Shown here: positions 43,751 through 53,127 of the stretch, piece after piece
Position numbering within the stretch: the first letter of the stretch is position 1
Layout of the letters: the number at the start of each line of letters is the position of its first letter
NCBI RefSeq assembly: GCF_019711655.1
Contig: NZ_JAIGNU010000001.1
Coordinates: 1,211,501-1,275,500, forward strand
DNA from: Qipengyuania mesophila
Lineage (GTDB): Bacteria; Pseudomonadota; Alphaproteobacteria; Sphingomonadales; Sphingomonadaceae
Length of the DNA: 64,000 nt
Direction of reading: 5' to 3'
Program-made: the position numbers and the translations under genes
Notes under the pieces: generated by a model
Databases searched by the model: none
What the model was told of the DNA's origin: nothing
The model's input: only the letters and a program-made list of their open reading frames with translations

Positions 43751-46074
43751 CCCGTCGGTTCGCCGCCGTGCTTCTCGTCGCGGGTGCTTTCGACCATGCC
43801 CTCATAGAGAAAGCCGATCGGGCGCACGTCGGCGGCGCGCTTCTTCAGCTCGCCGCGCATCTTGCGGTATTCCTCTTCCATCTGCGAGGTGACCGTGGCG
43901 CGGCTGTCGTCGAGCGCGGCGGCAAAATCGACCGCGGCAACATTCTGGACATCCCCGCCTTCGCGGTGAAGCGCGTTGAGGCCTGCCCGACGCACCACGT
44001 CCTCCAGATCGGCGCCGGTAAAGCGCTCGGTCTTCCCGGCGATGTCGGCGAGGTCGACGTCATCGGCGAGCGGCATGTCCTTCGTGTGGATGCCGAGGAT
44101 CTGCTCGCGTCCCGCCTTGTCGGGGGTGCCGACATAGACGAGTTCGTCGAAGCGCCCGGGGCGCAGCAGCGCCGGATCGACCAGCGTCGGGCGGTTGGTC
44201 GCACCGATGACCACGACCGACTGCAGTTCCTCGAGCCCGTCCATCTCGGCCAGGATCGTATTGACCACGCGGCCGGTGACCTGCGGTTCGCCCTGCCCGC
44301 TGCCGCGAGCGGGCACGAGGCTGTCGATTTCGTCGATGAACAACACGCAGGGGGCGACCGCGCGGGCGCGCTTGAACAGGCGCGCGATCTGCTGCTCGCT
44401 CTCGCCATACCATTTTGACAGCAGGTCCGAGCTTTTCAGCGAAATGAAATTGGCATTGGCTTCCTTGGCCACGGCTTTTGCCAAGAGCGTCTTGCCTGTG
44501 CCCGGGGGGCCATAGAGGAGGAAGCCCTTGGCCGGACGGATGCCAAGGCGATGGAAGGCCTCGGGGTTCTTCATCGGCAGTTCGATGCCTTCCTTCAGCT
44601 TCTCGATCGCGTCGCCGATCCCGCCGATATCGGACCAGCCGATATTGGGCATCTGCACCATGACCTCGCGCATGGCCGAAGGCTGGATGCGCTTCAGCGC
44701 GGAGAGGAAGTCCTCCCGCCCGACATAGAGATCGTCGAGCACTTCGGGAGGAATGGTGCGTTCGTCCAGATCGATCCGCGGCATGATGCGGCGGACTGCG
44801 TCGATCGCCGCTTCGCGCGCGAGCGCGGCGATGTCTGCGCCGACGAAGCCGTAGGTCGCCTTGGCCAACTCGTTGAGGTCGACCTTGTCCCCCAGCGGCA
44901 TGCCGCGGGTGTGGATGCCGAGGATCTCGCGCCGTCCGCTCTCGTCGGGGACGCCGATCACGATCTCGCGGTCGAAGCGGCCCGGACGACGGAGCGCTTC
45001 GTCGATGGCATCGGGGCGGTTGGTTGCCGCGATCACCACGAGGTTCGAGCGCGCCTCGAGCCCGTCCATCAGGGTCAGCAGCTGCGCGACGAGACGCTTC
45101 TCCGCCTCACCGGGCACACGGTCGCGCTTGGGCGCGATCGAATCGATCTCGTCGATGAAGACGATCGCTGGCGCAGCCTTGCTCGCCTGCTCGAACACCT
45201 CGCGCAGCGCCTTCTCACTATCTCCATAGCCCGAACCCATTATTTCGGGCCCGTTGATGGTGAAGAAGTTCGCGTCGCTCTCGTTGGCGACCGCCTGCGC
45301 AAGACGGGTCTTACCCGTTCCCGGCGGGCCGTGGAGCAGCACGCCCTTGGGCGGATCGACGCCCAGCCGGGTGAACAGCTCGGGATAGCGCAGCGGCAGC
45401 TCGACCATCTCGCGCAGTTGCTGGATCGTCTCGCCCATCCCGCCGACATCGTCATAATTGACCACTGCGCGCGCATCGCGCGGCGCCTCGAACTCGGCGC
45501 GCAGCTCGACCTCGGTGTTCTCGTCGATATGGACGATGCCCTTGGGACTGGTCGAGACGACGCTGAGGCGGATCTGTGTGAGCGCATAAGCAGGGGCGTT
45601 GAACATGCGGCGCACTTCGGGCGGCATGTTCTGCACCGGCTGCTGGCCGGTCGTCGCGACCAGATCGCCGGCGACCAGCGGCTTGCGGAAGAAATTGCGC
45701 TTGAGCGCCTGGGCCGGGCCGTGGAGCCGCATCTCGCGCTGCGCGGGGGCGAAGACTACCCGTGTGGCGGGCCGCGACTCGGCGGCGGCGACCTTCACAT
45801 GCTCGCCCGAGCCGACTTCGGCATTGCCGCGCTGGAGACCATCGAGTCGCACGACGTCGAGGCTCTGGTCCTCGTCATAGGCGGCCATGGCGATCGCCGC
45901 GGTCGTGCGCTTGCCGGTGATCTCGACGACACCACCTTCGGTGACGCCAAGCGCCTGGAAGGCGGATCGCGGCATGCGCGCGATGCCCTGCCCGCTTTCG
46001 TCCTGCCGTGCCGCCGCCACCTGCAGCCTGACTGTGGTTTCCTCTACCGCTGGTGCAGCGTCCGCATCGGCCAT
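43747..46074 (-). CDS. CDC48/VCP-like AAA+ ATPase
   Basis: Double-ring AAA+ unfoldase of 775 residues, of the archaeal/eukaryotic Cdc48 type. The N-terminal double-psi barrel (residues 12-100), the D1 module (GPPGTGKTRLAQAVA, FIDEIDSIAPKR, ATNRPDAIDEALRRPGRFDRE) and the D2 module (GPPGTGKTLLAKAVA, FIDEIDSLVPAR, GATNRPTLVDPALLRPGRFDE) are complete, with arginine fingers in place. There is no proteasome-binding HbYX tail. It presumably extracts or unfolds proteins; the bacterial substrates are not known. Confidence 0.9.
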   Translation of the reverse strand: MADADAAPAVEETTVRLQVAAARQDESGQGIARMPRSAFQALGVTEGGVVEITGKRTTAAIAMAAYDEDQSLDVVRLDGLQRGNAEVGSGEHVKVAAAESRPATRVVFAPAQREMRLHGPAQALKRNFFRKPLVAGDLVATTGQQPVQNMPPEVRRMFNAPAYALTQIRLSVVSTSPKGIVHIDENTEVELRAEFEAPRDARAVVNYDDVGGMGETIQQLREMVELPLRYPELFTRLGVDPPKGVLLHGPPGTGKTRLAQAVANESDANFFTINGPEIMGSGYGDSEKALREVFEQASKAAPAIVFIDEIDSIAPKRDRVPGEAEKRLVAQLLTLMDGLEARSNLVVIAATNRPDAIDEALRRPGRFDREIVIGVPDESGRREILGIHTRGMPLGDKVDLNELAKATYGFVGADIAALAREAAIDAVRRIMPRIDLDERTIPPEVLDDLYVGREDFLSALKRIQPSAMREVMVQMPNIGWSDIGGIGDAIEKLKEGIELPMKNPEAFHRLGIRPAKGFLLYGPPGTGKTLLAKAVAKEANANFISLKSSDLLSKWYGESEQQIARLFKRARAVAPCVLFIDEIDSLVPARGSGQGEPQVTGRVVNTILAEMDGLEELQSVVVIGATNRPTLVDPALLRPGRFDELVYVGTPDKAGREQILGIHTKDMPLADDVDLADIAGKTERFTGADLEDVVRRAGLNALHREGGDVQNVAAVDFAAALDDSRATVTSQMEEEYRKMRGELKKRAADVRPIGFLYEGMVESTRDEKHGGEPTG

Positions 46075-46175
46075 CTGGGCTCGGCTCCATTACTTGTTCG
46101 ATTTTTCCGGCCCCACTTGGGGACCCGTACCAATCGATGCAATGAGCGAGCCGGGCGCGAAGGTCCAGCCGGTAA

Positions 46176-46208
46176 GAAAAAAGCCCGGCTGGCGAACCAA
46201 CCGGGCTT
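46176..46208 (-). terminator. Terminator of the candidate small RNA
   Basis: On the minus strand AAGCCCGGTTGG-TTCG-CCAGCCGGGCTT (46208-46181) forms a 12-bp stem with one G-U pair and a UUCG loop, followed by a run of Ts. It points towards the CDC48-like gene but lies upstream of it, with no coding gene before it on that strand. Confidence 0.75.
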
Positions 46209-46306
46209 GGAAGTCTTGGGAGAGGATGCCTGAAAGGCAGGGAGAGATATGCTGGCGGCCGCCTTTTTGTGCAAGTGCGAAAAGAACAAGGATTGTTGCG
46301 TGACGC
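46176..46306 (-). ncRNA. Candidate small RNA of about 130 nt
   Basis: The minus strand carries a promoter-like pair (CAGACA, 17 bases, TATACG) and, about 100-130 bases on, a strong terminator, with no ORF between (no ATG at all). The predicted transcript starts near 46306. Near its middle a small hairpin TGCC-TTTCA-GGCA is flanked by CTCTCCC and CCTCTCCC, sequences complementary to Shine-Dalgarno sites (plus-strand 46218-46247). This layout is common for trans-acting RNAs. The region lies between the divergent CDC48-like gene and the SnoaL-like gene and is relatively A+T-rich. The assignment is inference. Confidence 0.45.
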
Positions 46307-46312
46307 GCAACT

Positions 46313-46341
46313 CGTATAGCAGAAAAGTCGCCAAGTGTCTG
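46313..46341 (-). promoter_or_regulatory. Predicted promoter of the candidate small RNA
   Basis: On the minus strand CAGACA (46341-46336) is followed after 17 bases by TATACG (46318-46313), preceded by TGC as an extended -10 element. Confidence 0.4.
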
Positions 46342-46463
46342 AAATGCGTGATTGCAGTTTATTGCACCGAAACGAAATCGCGTTGCACTGCACAATCCAT
46401 CGCCTCCGATAGACACCGCAGGAGGCTAGTGACAGCGCCCGGGCGCTGGATTACGGCAAGTCC

Positions 46464-46919
46464 ATGGAGCGTGGAACGCAAGAGGACGCAAGGGCGATCG
46501 AGCACCTGGTCGCCGAGGCCTATACCGTGATCTCGGGGCCGGCTGGCGAACCGAGAGACTGGGCCGCGATGCGCGCGATGTATTGGCCCTGCGCACGCAT
46601 GACCGCCATTCGCGCCGACGGCACCGAGAGCTGCACGGTCGAGGAATACATCGCGACCAAGCGCGATTTTCTCACCGATCGGGGCTTTTCCGAAAGCGCG
46701 CTCGTCAACCGGATCGAAGTCTTCGGCGCGATCGCGCATGCTTGGTCGTCCTACTCGGGCGACTGGACCGAACCGGATGGGACCCAAGGCGCGACGCGCG
46801 GCATCAACTCGTTCCAGTTCAGGCGCGACGAAAACGGCGAGTGGCGCATCCATTCGCTGCTATGGCAGGTCGAGACACCCTCCCTCCCCCTTCCTGCCGA
46901 TATGGAGGCAAGAGCATGA
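46464..46919 (+). CDS. SnoaL/NTF2-like protein
   Basis: A 151-residue soluble protein with an NTF2-like fold: EHLVAEAYTVISGPAGEPRDWAAMRAMYWP at the start and NSFQFRRDENGEWRIHSLLWQVE at the end, as in SnoaL-like and DUF4440 proteins. It has no signal peptide. Its stop overlaps the start of the following phosphatase gene by four bases (ATGA), so the two are translated together. Substrate or ligand unknown. Confidence 0.72.
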   Translation: MERGTQEDARAIEHLVAEAYTVISGPAGEPRDWAAMRAMYWPCARMTAIRADGTESCTVEEYIATKRDFLTDRGFSESALVNRIEVFGAIAHAWSSYSGDWTEPDGTQGATRGINSFQFRRDENGEWRIHSLLWQVETPSLPLPADMEARA

Positions 46920-47842
46920 CCCGCCTGATTCTGATCGCGACCAGCGCCCTCGCGCTGGCCGGCTGCGCCATCGCCGATGCAGCTCCGATTGCGAGCGCAC
47001 CCGCGCCGGAAGTGGGCGATGAAAAGCCTGCGCCCGATACGATGCGCTGGCTCTACGCTTCGGGCGAAGCTGCCGGTGCCTCGATCCAGACCTGGCGGCA
47101 GATCGCGGATTACGCCATCTTGGTCGCGCAGCAACGCGAGGCTCCGCAGTCGGTGCCGCTCGGCCTGCCCGATGCGGACGGCGGGATCGGCACGCCATCC
47201 TGCCTGCGCGCCGACGGCTCTGCCAAGCCTTTCGCCGCGGTCTTCGATGTCGACGAAACCGTTCTCCTCAACACCGGCTACGAATACTGGCAGGCGTTCA
47301 GCGGCAAGTCCTTCGAACCGGACGAATGGAAGCAATGGGCAGACAATGGCGCGGGGATCGCCCAGCCCGTGCCTGGCGCGGTCACCGGGCTCAGGCGGTT
47401 GCGCGAAGCGGGCATCACCGTGATCTTCAACACCAATCGCAATTCCGACACGGCCGCCGGCACCGTGGCCGCGATCGAGGCGGCCGGGGCCGGGCCCGCG
47501 GTCCATCTCGAAAACCTGTTCCTGCGCGGCGACGATGCCATGGGCAGCCGCAAGGACGGCCGCCGTGCGCGCATCGCCGACAGCTATTGCGTGATCACGA
47601 TGGCGGGCGACAACCTCGGCGATTTCGCCGACGTCTTCAACGCCGATGGCGACGCGATTGCCGCGCGCCGCGCGATGGTGGCGCGCGGCGCCTATGCGCA
47701 GCTGTGGGGCAATGGCTGGTTCCTCGTGCCCAACCCGGCTTACGGGGCCTGGCAGAAGGGCACCGTCGGCGAGGTCTTCCCGCCCGAGACGCGGTGGAAG
47801 CCCGAACCCGGCGATGCCCCGGCGATCATGGAAGGCCAGTAA
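46916..47842 (+). CDS. HAD acid phosphatase lipoprotein, e(P4)-like
   Basis: Predicted outer-membrane or periplasmic lipoprotein of 308 residues, related to the e(P4) 5'-nucleotidases/acid phosphatases (class C). Lipobox LAGC near residue 18; HAD motif I AVFDVDETVLLN carries DxDxT, followed by FNTNRN (motif II) and MAGDNLGDFAD (motif IV). Such enzymes dephosphorylate nucleotides such as NMN outside the cytoplasm so the product can be taken up. GGAGG precedes the ATG. Downstream of, and coupled to, the SnoaL-like gene. Confidence 0.82.
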   Translation: MTRLILIATSALALAGCAIADAAPIASAPAPEVGDEKPAPDTMRWLYASGEAAGASIQTWRQIADYAILVAQQREAPQSVPLGLPDADGGIGTPSCLRADGSAKPFAAVFDVDETVLLNTGYEYWQAFSGKSFEPDEWKQWADNGAGIAQPVPGAVTGLRRLREAGITVIFNTNRNSDTAAGTVAAIEAAGAGPAVHLENLFLRGDDAMGSRKDGRRARIADSYCVITMAGDNLGDFADVFNADGDAIAARRAMVARGAYAQLWGNGWFLVPNPAYGAWQKGTVGEVFPPETRWKPEPGDAPAIMEGQ

Positions 47843-47899
47843 ACATCGCTTGCGCCTCTGCGTGGCAGGGATAGGGTAGGTTTCAAGGGAGAGACCTAA

Positions 47900-49039
47900 A
47901 TGCCTATGAACCGCGTGTGCGAGATGACCGGGGCGGAATTCCCGCTCTTCGCCTTCAGCCACTGCCGCGACGTGGTCGCCGCCGTCAGCAAGGCCGGCGG
48001 CTTCGGCGTCCTCGGCGCCACGCGCTTCACACCCGAACAGCTTGAGGAAGAACTCGCCTGGATCGACGCGCATGTCGATGGTGCACCCTATGGGGTCGAC
48101 GTGCTCGTACCCGAAGTCATCGACCCGCGGGTGCGCGAATTGTCCGACAACAAGAGCCGCGCCGCTGCGATCGATCCCGCCTACCAGGGCTTCGTCAACT
48201 CGGTACTCGGCCAGTACGGCATTGCCCCCGAACCCGAAATGCCCATCCTGAAAGAGCGGATGGGCATCACGCCCGAGAACGGCCTCGCACTGATGGAGGT
48301 CGCCTTCCGCCACCCGATCAGGCTCATCGCCAATGCGCTTGGTATCGCGCCGGCCGCGATGATCGCGGAAGGCAAACGTCGCGGCGTTCCCGTGGCCGCA
48401 CTCGTCGGCGCGAAGGAGCACGCCATCCGCCAGGCCGAAGCAGGGGTCGACATCATCGTCGCGCAGGGCACCGAGGCCGGCGGGCACTGCGGCGAGGTCT
48501 CGACGCTGGTGCTGATCCCCGAAGTCGTTCGCGAACTCGCCCGTGCGGGGCACGAGATCCCCGTGCTCGCGGCGGGCGGGATCATGACCGGCGGGCAGAT
48601 GGCCGGGATGATGGCGGCGGGAGCGCAGGGCGCCTGGACCGGCTCGATCTGGCTCGCCACGCCCGAAGCCGAGACGAGCGAGGCCTTCCGCGACAAGATG
48701 GTCGCGGCAAGGAGCCGCGATACGGTCCGTTCACGCAGCCGCACGGGCAAGCCCGCGCGTCAGCTCAAGACCGCCTGGCACGACGCCTGGGACGCGGCCG
48801 AAGGCCCGGGTACGCTGCCGATGCCGCTGATGGGCATGGTCTCAGAGCCGGCTTTCGCGCGGATCGAGCGCGAGGCCGCGGCAGGCAACGAAGGCGCGCG
48901 CGAACTGGTCAGCTATTTCGTCGGCCAAGGCGTCGGGCTGGTCGAGCAGGTCCGCTCGAGCCGGCAGGTGGTGCAGGACTTCCGCGAGGAATTTCTCGAG
49001 GCGGTCGGCGGACTTGCCGCAGCAGTCGGCATGGAGTGA
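47900..49039 (+). CDS. Nitronate monooxygenase-like FMN enzyme
   Basis: FMN-dependent TIM-barrel enzyme of 379 residues in the nitronate monooxygenase (2-nitropropane dioxygenase) family. Features: SKAGGFGVLGATRFTPEQL, VDIIVAQGTEAGGHCGEVSTLVLIPEVV with the conserved His, and the phosphate-binding AAGGIMTGGQMAGMMAAGAQGAWTGS. The CoA-transferase gene follows within 40 bases, so they may act in one catabolic route. The true substrate could be other than nitronates. Confidence 0.82.
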   Translation: MPMNRVCEMTGAEFPLFAFSHCRDVVAAVSKAGGFGVLGATRFTPEQLEEELAWIDAHVDGAPYGVDVLVPEVIDPRVRELSDNKSRAAAIDPAYQGFVNSVLGQYGIAPEPEMPILKERMGITPENGLALMEVAFRHPIRLIANALGIAPAAMIAEGKRRGVPVAALVGAKEHAIRQAEAGVDIIVAQGTEAGGHCGEVSTLVLIPEVVRELARAGHEIPVLAAGGIMTGGQMAGMMAAGAQGAWTGSIWLATPEAETSEAFRDKMVAARSRDTVRSRSRTGKPARQLKTAWHDAWDAAEGPGTLPMPLMGMVSEPAFARIEREAAAGNEGARELVSYFVGQGVGLVEQVRSSRQVVQDFREEFLEAVGGLAAAVGME

Positions 49040-49076
49040 CTTGACCGGCGTCGGCCACCCGCGCAAGCCGCGAGCC

Positions 49077-50216
49077 ATGTGGCTCGACGAACCTCGCAAT
49101 CCGAATGCTCCGCTCGCAGGGCTCAAGGTCCTCGAACTGGCCCGCGTCTTGGCCGGCCCCTGGGCGGGCCAGATCCTTGCCGATCTGGGTGCCGACGTCA
49201 TCAAGGTCGAAAGTCCCGATGGCGACGGGACTCGCAAGTGGGGCCCGCCTTGGGTCGAGCGCGCGAACGGTGAGCGCGAAGCGGCCTATTACCACGCGAC
49301 CAATCGCGGCAAGCGGTCGATCGTCGCCGACTTCAAGGATGAGGACGACCTCGGCCGCGTGTGCGATCTTGCCACATCGGCAGACGTAGTGCTGGAGAAT
49401 TTCAAAACCGGAACGCTGGCGAAGTTCGGGCTGGACTACGCCAGTCTCGCCAAGGCCAACCCGCGCCTCGTCTATTGCTCGATCACGGGCTTCGGCCAAA
49501 CCGGACCGCGTGCCCACGAAGCCGGATATGATTTCGTCATCCAGGCGATGAGCGGCTTCATGGCGCTGACCGGCGAACCGCAGGGCCAGCCGATGAAGAT
49601 GGGGATCTCGATCTCCGATCTCACATGTGGGCTCTACTCAGTCATCGGTATTCAGGCCGCACTCGCCATGCGCGAACGCACCGGGCGCGGACAATTGGTC
49701 GACATGGCCCTGCTCGACTGCTCGGTGGGTCTGCTCGCAAGCCAGGCGCTGCATTTCCTCACCATCGGCGAGAACCCGCCGCGGATGGGCAACGAGCACG
49801 CGCAGGTGAGCGCCTATGGCGTCTTCCCGGTCGTCGATGGCGAGGTGGTGCTGGCGCCTGCCAATGACGGGCTGTTCCGCAGGCTGCTTTCGCTGCTCGG
49901 CCGCGAGGATCTGCTGGGCGAGGAGAAATTCGCCACCAACGAGGGTCGGCTCGCCAATCGCGCCGAGCTCGACGCGATCATCGCCGCCGAGACCTGCAAG
50001 TGGCAGATGGACGAGCTGCTCGCCGATTGCGCCGAAGACGGCATCCCCGCCGGTCGCGTCAACGCGATCGACGCGGTCTTTGCCGAAGCGCAGGTGAAGG
50101 CACGCGGCCTGCGTGTGGACCTCGACGGCATCCCCGGCGTGCGCAGCCCGTTCACCTTCTCCGAAGCCGAACTCGCTCTCGACCATCCCAGCCCGCGCAA
50201 GGGCGAGCACGGCTAG
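49077..50216 (+). CDS. CaiB/BaiF family CoA-transferase
   Basis: Class III CoA-transferase of 379 residues. Recognised by LAGLKVLELARVLAGPWAGQILADLGADVIKVE at the start, the catalytic-Asp region YDFVIQAMSGFMALTGEP, and GRGQLVDMALLD. It moves CoA between carboxylic acids. The start at 49077 (MWLDEP) fits the family; a TTG at 49041 is in frame and has GGAG just before it, so a 12-residue extension is possible. It follows the nitronate monooxygenase-like gene and converges with metK. Confidence 0.85.
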   Translation: MWLDEPRNPNAPLAGLKVLELARVLAGPWAGQILADLGADVIKVESPDGDGTRKWGPPWVERANGEREAAYYHATNRGKRSIVADFKDEDDLGRVCDLATSADVVLENFKTGTLAKFGLDYASLAKANPRLVYCSITGFGQTGPRAHEAGYDFVIQAMSGFMALTGEPQGQPMKMGISISDLTCGLYSVIGIQAALAMRERTGRGQLVDMALLDCSVGLLASQALHFLTIGENPPRMGNEHAQVSAYGVFPVVDGEVVLAPANDGLFRRLLSLLGREDLLGEEKFATNEGRLANRAELDAIIAAETCKWQMDELLADCAEDGIPAGRVNAIDAVFAEAQVKARGLRVDLDGIPGVRSPFTFSEAELALDHPSPRKGEHG

Positions 50217-50219
50217 GGA

Positions 50220-51458
50220 TCAGCCAAGTGCGGCCTTGAGGTCGTCGACCAGGTCGGTGCGTTCCCAAGGGAAGGTATCGCCTTCAGCCTGACGTCCGAA
50301 ATGGCCATAGGCTGCGCTCTTGCGGTAGATCGGCTTGTTGAGGCCTAGGTGCGTGCGGATACCGCGCGGGGTCAGACCACCGAGCTTCTCGATGTTGCGG
50401 ATCGCCACTTCGAGCCCTTCGTCGGTCACACCCTCCGCACAGGTGCCGTGAGTGTCGACATAGAGCGACAGCGGTTTCGAAACGCCGATCGCATAGCTCA
50501 GCTGGATCGTGCAGCGCTTGGCAAGGCCTGCCGCAACGATGTTCTTGGCAAGATAGCGTGTGATGTAGGCGGCCGAACGGTCGACCTTGGTCGGGTCCTT
50601 GCCGCTGAATGCGCCACCCCCATGCGGAGCCGCCCCGCCATAGGTGTCGACGATGATCTTGCGACCCGTGAGGCCGGCATCGCCGTCAGGGCCGCCGATC
50701 TCGAAGGCACCGGTCGGGTTGATGTGCCACTCGGTCTCGTCCGATACCCAGCCGTCGGGCAGGATCTCGGCGACGACCTTCTTAACATAGGCCTTGAGTT
50801 CGGCTTCCTTCTCACCCTCGTGGTAGCCCTTGCCATGCTGCGTCGAGACGACGATCGCGGTGCAGGCGACCGGCTTGCCATTCTCGTAGCGCAGCGACAG
50901 CTGGCTCTTGGCATCGGGTTCGAGGAAAGGGGCCGCACCGCTCTTGCGATCGGCGGCGAGGCGCTCGAGGATCTTGTGGCTGTAGTCGAGCGTCGCCGGC
51001 ATGAAATCGGGAGTTTCATCGCAGGCGAAGCCGAACATGATGCCCTGGTCGCCCGCGCCTTCGTCCTTGTTGCCGCTGGCATCGACGCCCTGCGCGATTT
51101 CCGCCGACTGTCCATGAAGGTGGTTCTCGAAGGTCAGCGTCTGCCAGTGGAAGCCGTCTTGCTCGTATCCGATCTCGCGCACCGTATGGCGCACTGCGCG
51201 TTCGATCTCTTCCTTGGCCCCCGGAGCCCAGCCGCCGTTCTCGGCCCAGTCAGGGTTGTTGGCGTCGTACATCGGGGCACAACGAATTTCGCCCGACAGG
51301 ATCACGCGCTGGGTGGTGGTCATGGTCTCGCAAGCCACGCGGGCCTCGGGATCCTTCCCCAGCATCAGATCGACGATGGCGTCCGAAATCTGGTCTGAAA
51401 CCTTGTCGGGATGGCCTTCCGAGACGCTCTCGGACGTGAAGAGAAAGCTGGTGCGCAT
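50220..51458 (-). CDS. metK: S-adenosylmethionine synthetase
   Basis: Makes S-adenosylmethionine from methionine and ATP; 412 residues. [19 protein letters not shown] at the N terminus, [15 protein letters not shown], and [25 protein letters not shown] are all family signatures. Its start lies 30 bases after the lnt stop, so it is probably transcribed from the lnt side. No SAM riboswitch fits in that gap. In many alphaproteobacteria lnt and metK are neighbours. Confidence 0.97.
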   Translation of the reverse strand: MRTSFLFTSESVSEGHPDKVSDQISDAIVDLMLGKDPEARVACETMTTTQRVILSGEIRCAPMYDANNPDWAENGGWAPGAKEEIERAVRHTVREIGYEQDGFHWQTLTFENHLHGQSAEIAQGVDASGNKDEGAGDQGIMFGFACDETPDFMPATLDYSHKILERLAADRKSGAAPFLEPDAKSQLSLRYENGKPVACTAIVVSTQHGKGYHEGEKEAELKAYVKKVVAEILPDGWVSDETEWHINPTGAFEIGGPDGDAGLTGRKIIVDTYGGAAPHGGGAFSGKDPTKVDRSAAYITRYLAKNIVAAGLAKRCTIQLSYAIGVSKPLSLYVDTHGTCAEGVTDEGLEVAIRNIEKLGGLTPRGIRTHLGLNKPIYRKSAAYGHFGRQAEGDTFPWERTDLVDDLKAALG

Positions 51459-51476
51459 GAAACTGGATTTCCCGAT

Positions 51477-51492
51477 ATAAAGAAGTCTTTAT
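51477..51492. repeat. Short palindrome between lnt and metK
   Basis: ATAAAGA and TCTTTAT around two bases, overlapping the lnt stop codon and lying about 20 bases before metK. Could be an operator or a small intercistronic hairpin; purpose unknown. Confidence 0.35.
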
Positions 51493-53084
51493 GTGTCTTT
51501 CGCGCGGTAGCCTCCTGCGCGGCGCATGGCAACCAGTGAAAGCCCCAACAATAGTACGACCCATAGCAGCGTGAGCCAGTGACCGAGCCGGGCGAACCAG
51601 GTCGGCGCATGCGCGGGAGGCACGACCGTATCGATCCGCCCGGCGACATTGCGGCCGATATGCTCGCGCACCACGCCGCGCGCGTCGATCACCGCGCTTA
51701 TGCCGGTGGTCGTCGAACGCAGGACGGGGAGGCCTTCCTCGGCCGCCCGCATCCGCGCCTGCGCCAGATGTTGCGGCGGGCCCCAGGCGCCGAACCAGCC
51801 GTCGTTCGAGGGATTGAAGATATAGTCGGGGCGGTGTTTCCGGTCGGCGACCGCTCCGGAGAAGACGATCTCGTAGCAGATCTGGATGCCCGCCTTGCCG
51901 TAGTCGCCCAGGTCGAAGCTCTGCGGCCCCGGACCGGGGATGAAATCGATCGAACCTGCCACCAGGCGCGACAGGCCCAGCGGCTCGAGCAGGTCGCGCA
52001 TCGGCAGATATTCGCCGTAGGGCACGAGGTGCTCCTTGGCGTAGCGCTGGCCCAGCTGCCCCTTCGAATCGATGGAGGTGACCGAATTGTAGGCCCCGAT
52101 AGCGCGTTCGCGCCCGTCGACCGTGCCGATCTCGAGGTCCACCAGGCCGGTCAGGAGCAGGCTGTCGTTCCCGATAACGCGGCCGATCCGCGTCCGGGCG
52201 AATGCGGGATCACCACCCGCAGTCATCTGGTTGTAGTAGCGCTGCGGATAGCCGTCGCGCAGATAATCGGGGACGCCGCTTTCGGGCCACAGCACGAGGC
52301 GGTGGCTGAGCGGTTGCCGGGGCACGCTGAGCGCGGCGATGCTCTGAAACTGGTCCTCGAACTTGGTCGCGTCGTTGATGTCGTCCTGGCGCAAATTGGG
52401 CTGGACCAGCGTCAGCGGAAGAATGCCCTGATCGGCCTTGCCCGCGGGCCAATAGAGCAGCGCGGTCACCGCCACCACCAACCCCGCAGCCGGCACCCAG
52501 CGCCGCCTCCCGACGAGCGCCGCGCCCGAGACGGCGAGCGCGACAACGATCCCCGAAAGAGCGTAGCTGCCAACGAAAGGCAGCAGCCGGGCGAAGCCCG
52601 GCCGGTCCCATGGCCCCACCACCATCATCGACAGGGGCCCCCAGCTGTAACCCGTGAACACCCAGCTGCGCAGCCATTCCGCCGCGATCCAACTGGCGCC
52701 GAAGGCCAGCGCGAAGACCGGAAGGCCGCTGCGCCGCGCCACCAGCCAAGCGGCGCAGGTGGCGAAGGCAGGCCAGACGGCGAGATAGAGCGACAGCAAG
52801 GGCACCGCGGCCCAGCCGAGCACGGCGGGCATTTCCGCCTGATAGGTGAAGGCGGTGGCGATCCAGTTGTTGGTGACGGTGAAATGCGCCACGCCGAACA
52901 GCCAGCCGGCCAAAAGCGCGCGCCTCCAGCCGGGCGACTGCCAGGCGAGCCAGCCGAAGGCGCCGATCGCGGCAAGCCCCAGAGGCCAGAGATGGAAAGG
53001 CTGGAACCCGAAAGCAGACGCCGCGCCCAGCACGAGCGCGGCGAGATTCGGGTGCGAGCGGGCCAAGCCGGGGATTTTCTCCAT
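51489..53084 (-). CDS. lnt: Apolipoprotein N-acyltransferase
   Basis: Inner-membrane enzyme that adds the third acyl chain to lipoproteins; 531 residues with about seven transmembrane segments, then a periplasmic nitrilase-like domain. The catalytic triad is visible: Glu in RLVLWPESGVPD, Lys in YAKEHLVPYGEYLP, and Cys in IQICYEIVFSG. It matures the lipoproteins encoded elsewhere in this window. Lies 43 bases after the DUF4167 gene. Confidence 0.95.
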   Translation of the reverse strand: MEKIPGLARSHPNLAALVLGAASAFGFQPFHLWPLGLAAIGAFGWLAWQSPGWRRALLAGWLFGVAHFTVTNNWIATAFTYQAEMPAVLGWAAVPLLSLYLAVWPAFATCAAWLVARRSGLPVFALAFGASWIAAEWLRSWVFTGYSWGPLSMMVVGPWDRPGFARLLPFVGSYALSGIVVALAVSGAALVGRRRWVPAAGLVVAVTALLYWPAGKADQGILPLTLVQPNLRQDDINDATKFEDQFQSIAALSVPRQPLSHRLVLWPESGVPDYLRDGYPQRYYNQMTAGGDPAFARTRIGRVIGNDSLLLTGLVDLEIGTVDGRERAIGAYNSVTSIDSKGQLGQRYAKEHLVPYGEYLPMRDLLEPLGLSRLVAGSIDFIPGPGPQSFDLGDYGKAGIQICYEIVFSGAVADRKHRPDYIFNPSNDGWFGAWGPPQHLAQARMRAAEEGLPVLRSTTTGISAVIDARGVVREHIGRNVAGRIDTVVPPAHAPTWFARLGHWLTLLWVVLLLGLSLVAMRRAGGYRAKDT

Positions 53085-53127
53085 CGGCTTGCCCCCTTAG
53101 ATGGTCAGGTCAGCACTGCAAGCGCGA

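Noticed and set aside
46249..46463. Plus-strand cysteine-rich ORF in the small-RNA region
   Set aside because: No ribosome site, composition unlike neighbours, and it runs out of frame into the SnoaL-like gene.
46751..48553. Minus-strand frame of 600 codons opposite the phosphatase and nitronate monooxygenase-like genes
   Set aside because: Both plus-strand genes have domains and ribosome sites; the antisense product has none.
51459..51488. SAM riboswitch ahead of metK
   Set aside because: Only 30 bases separate lnt and metK, too short for any known SAM riboswitch; only a small palindrome is present.
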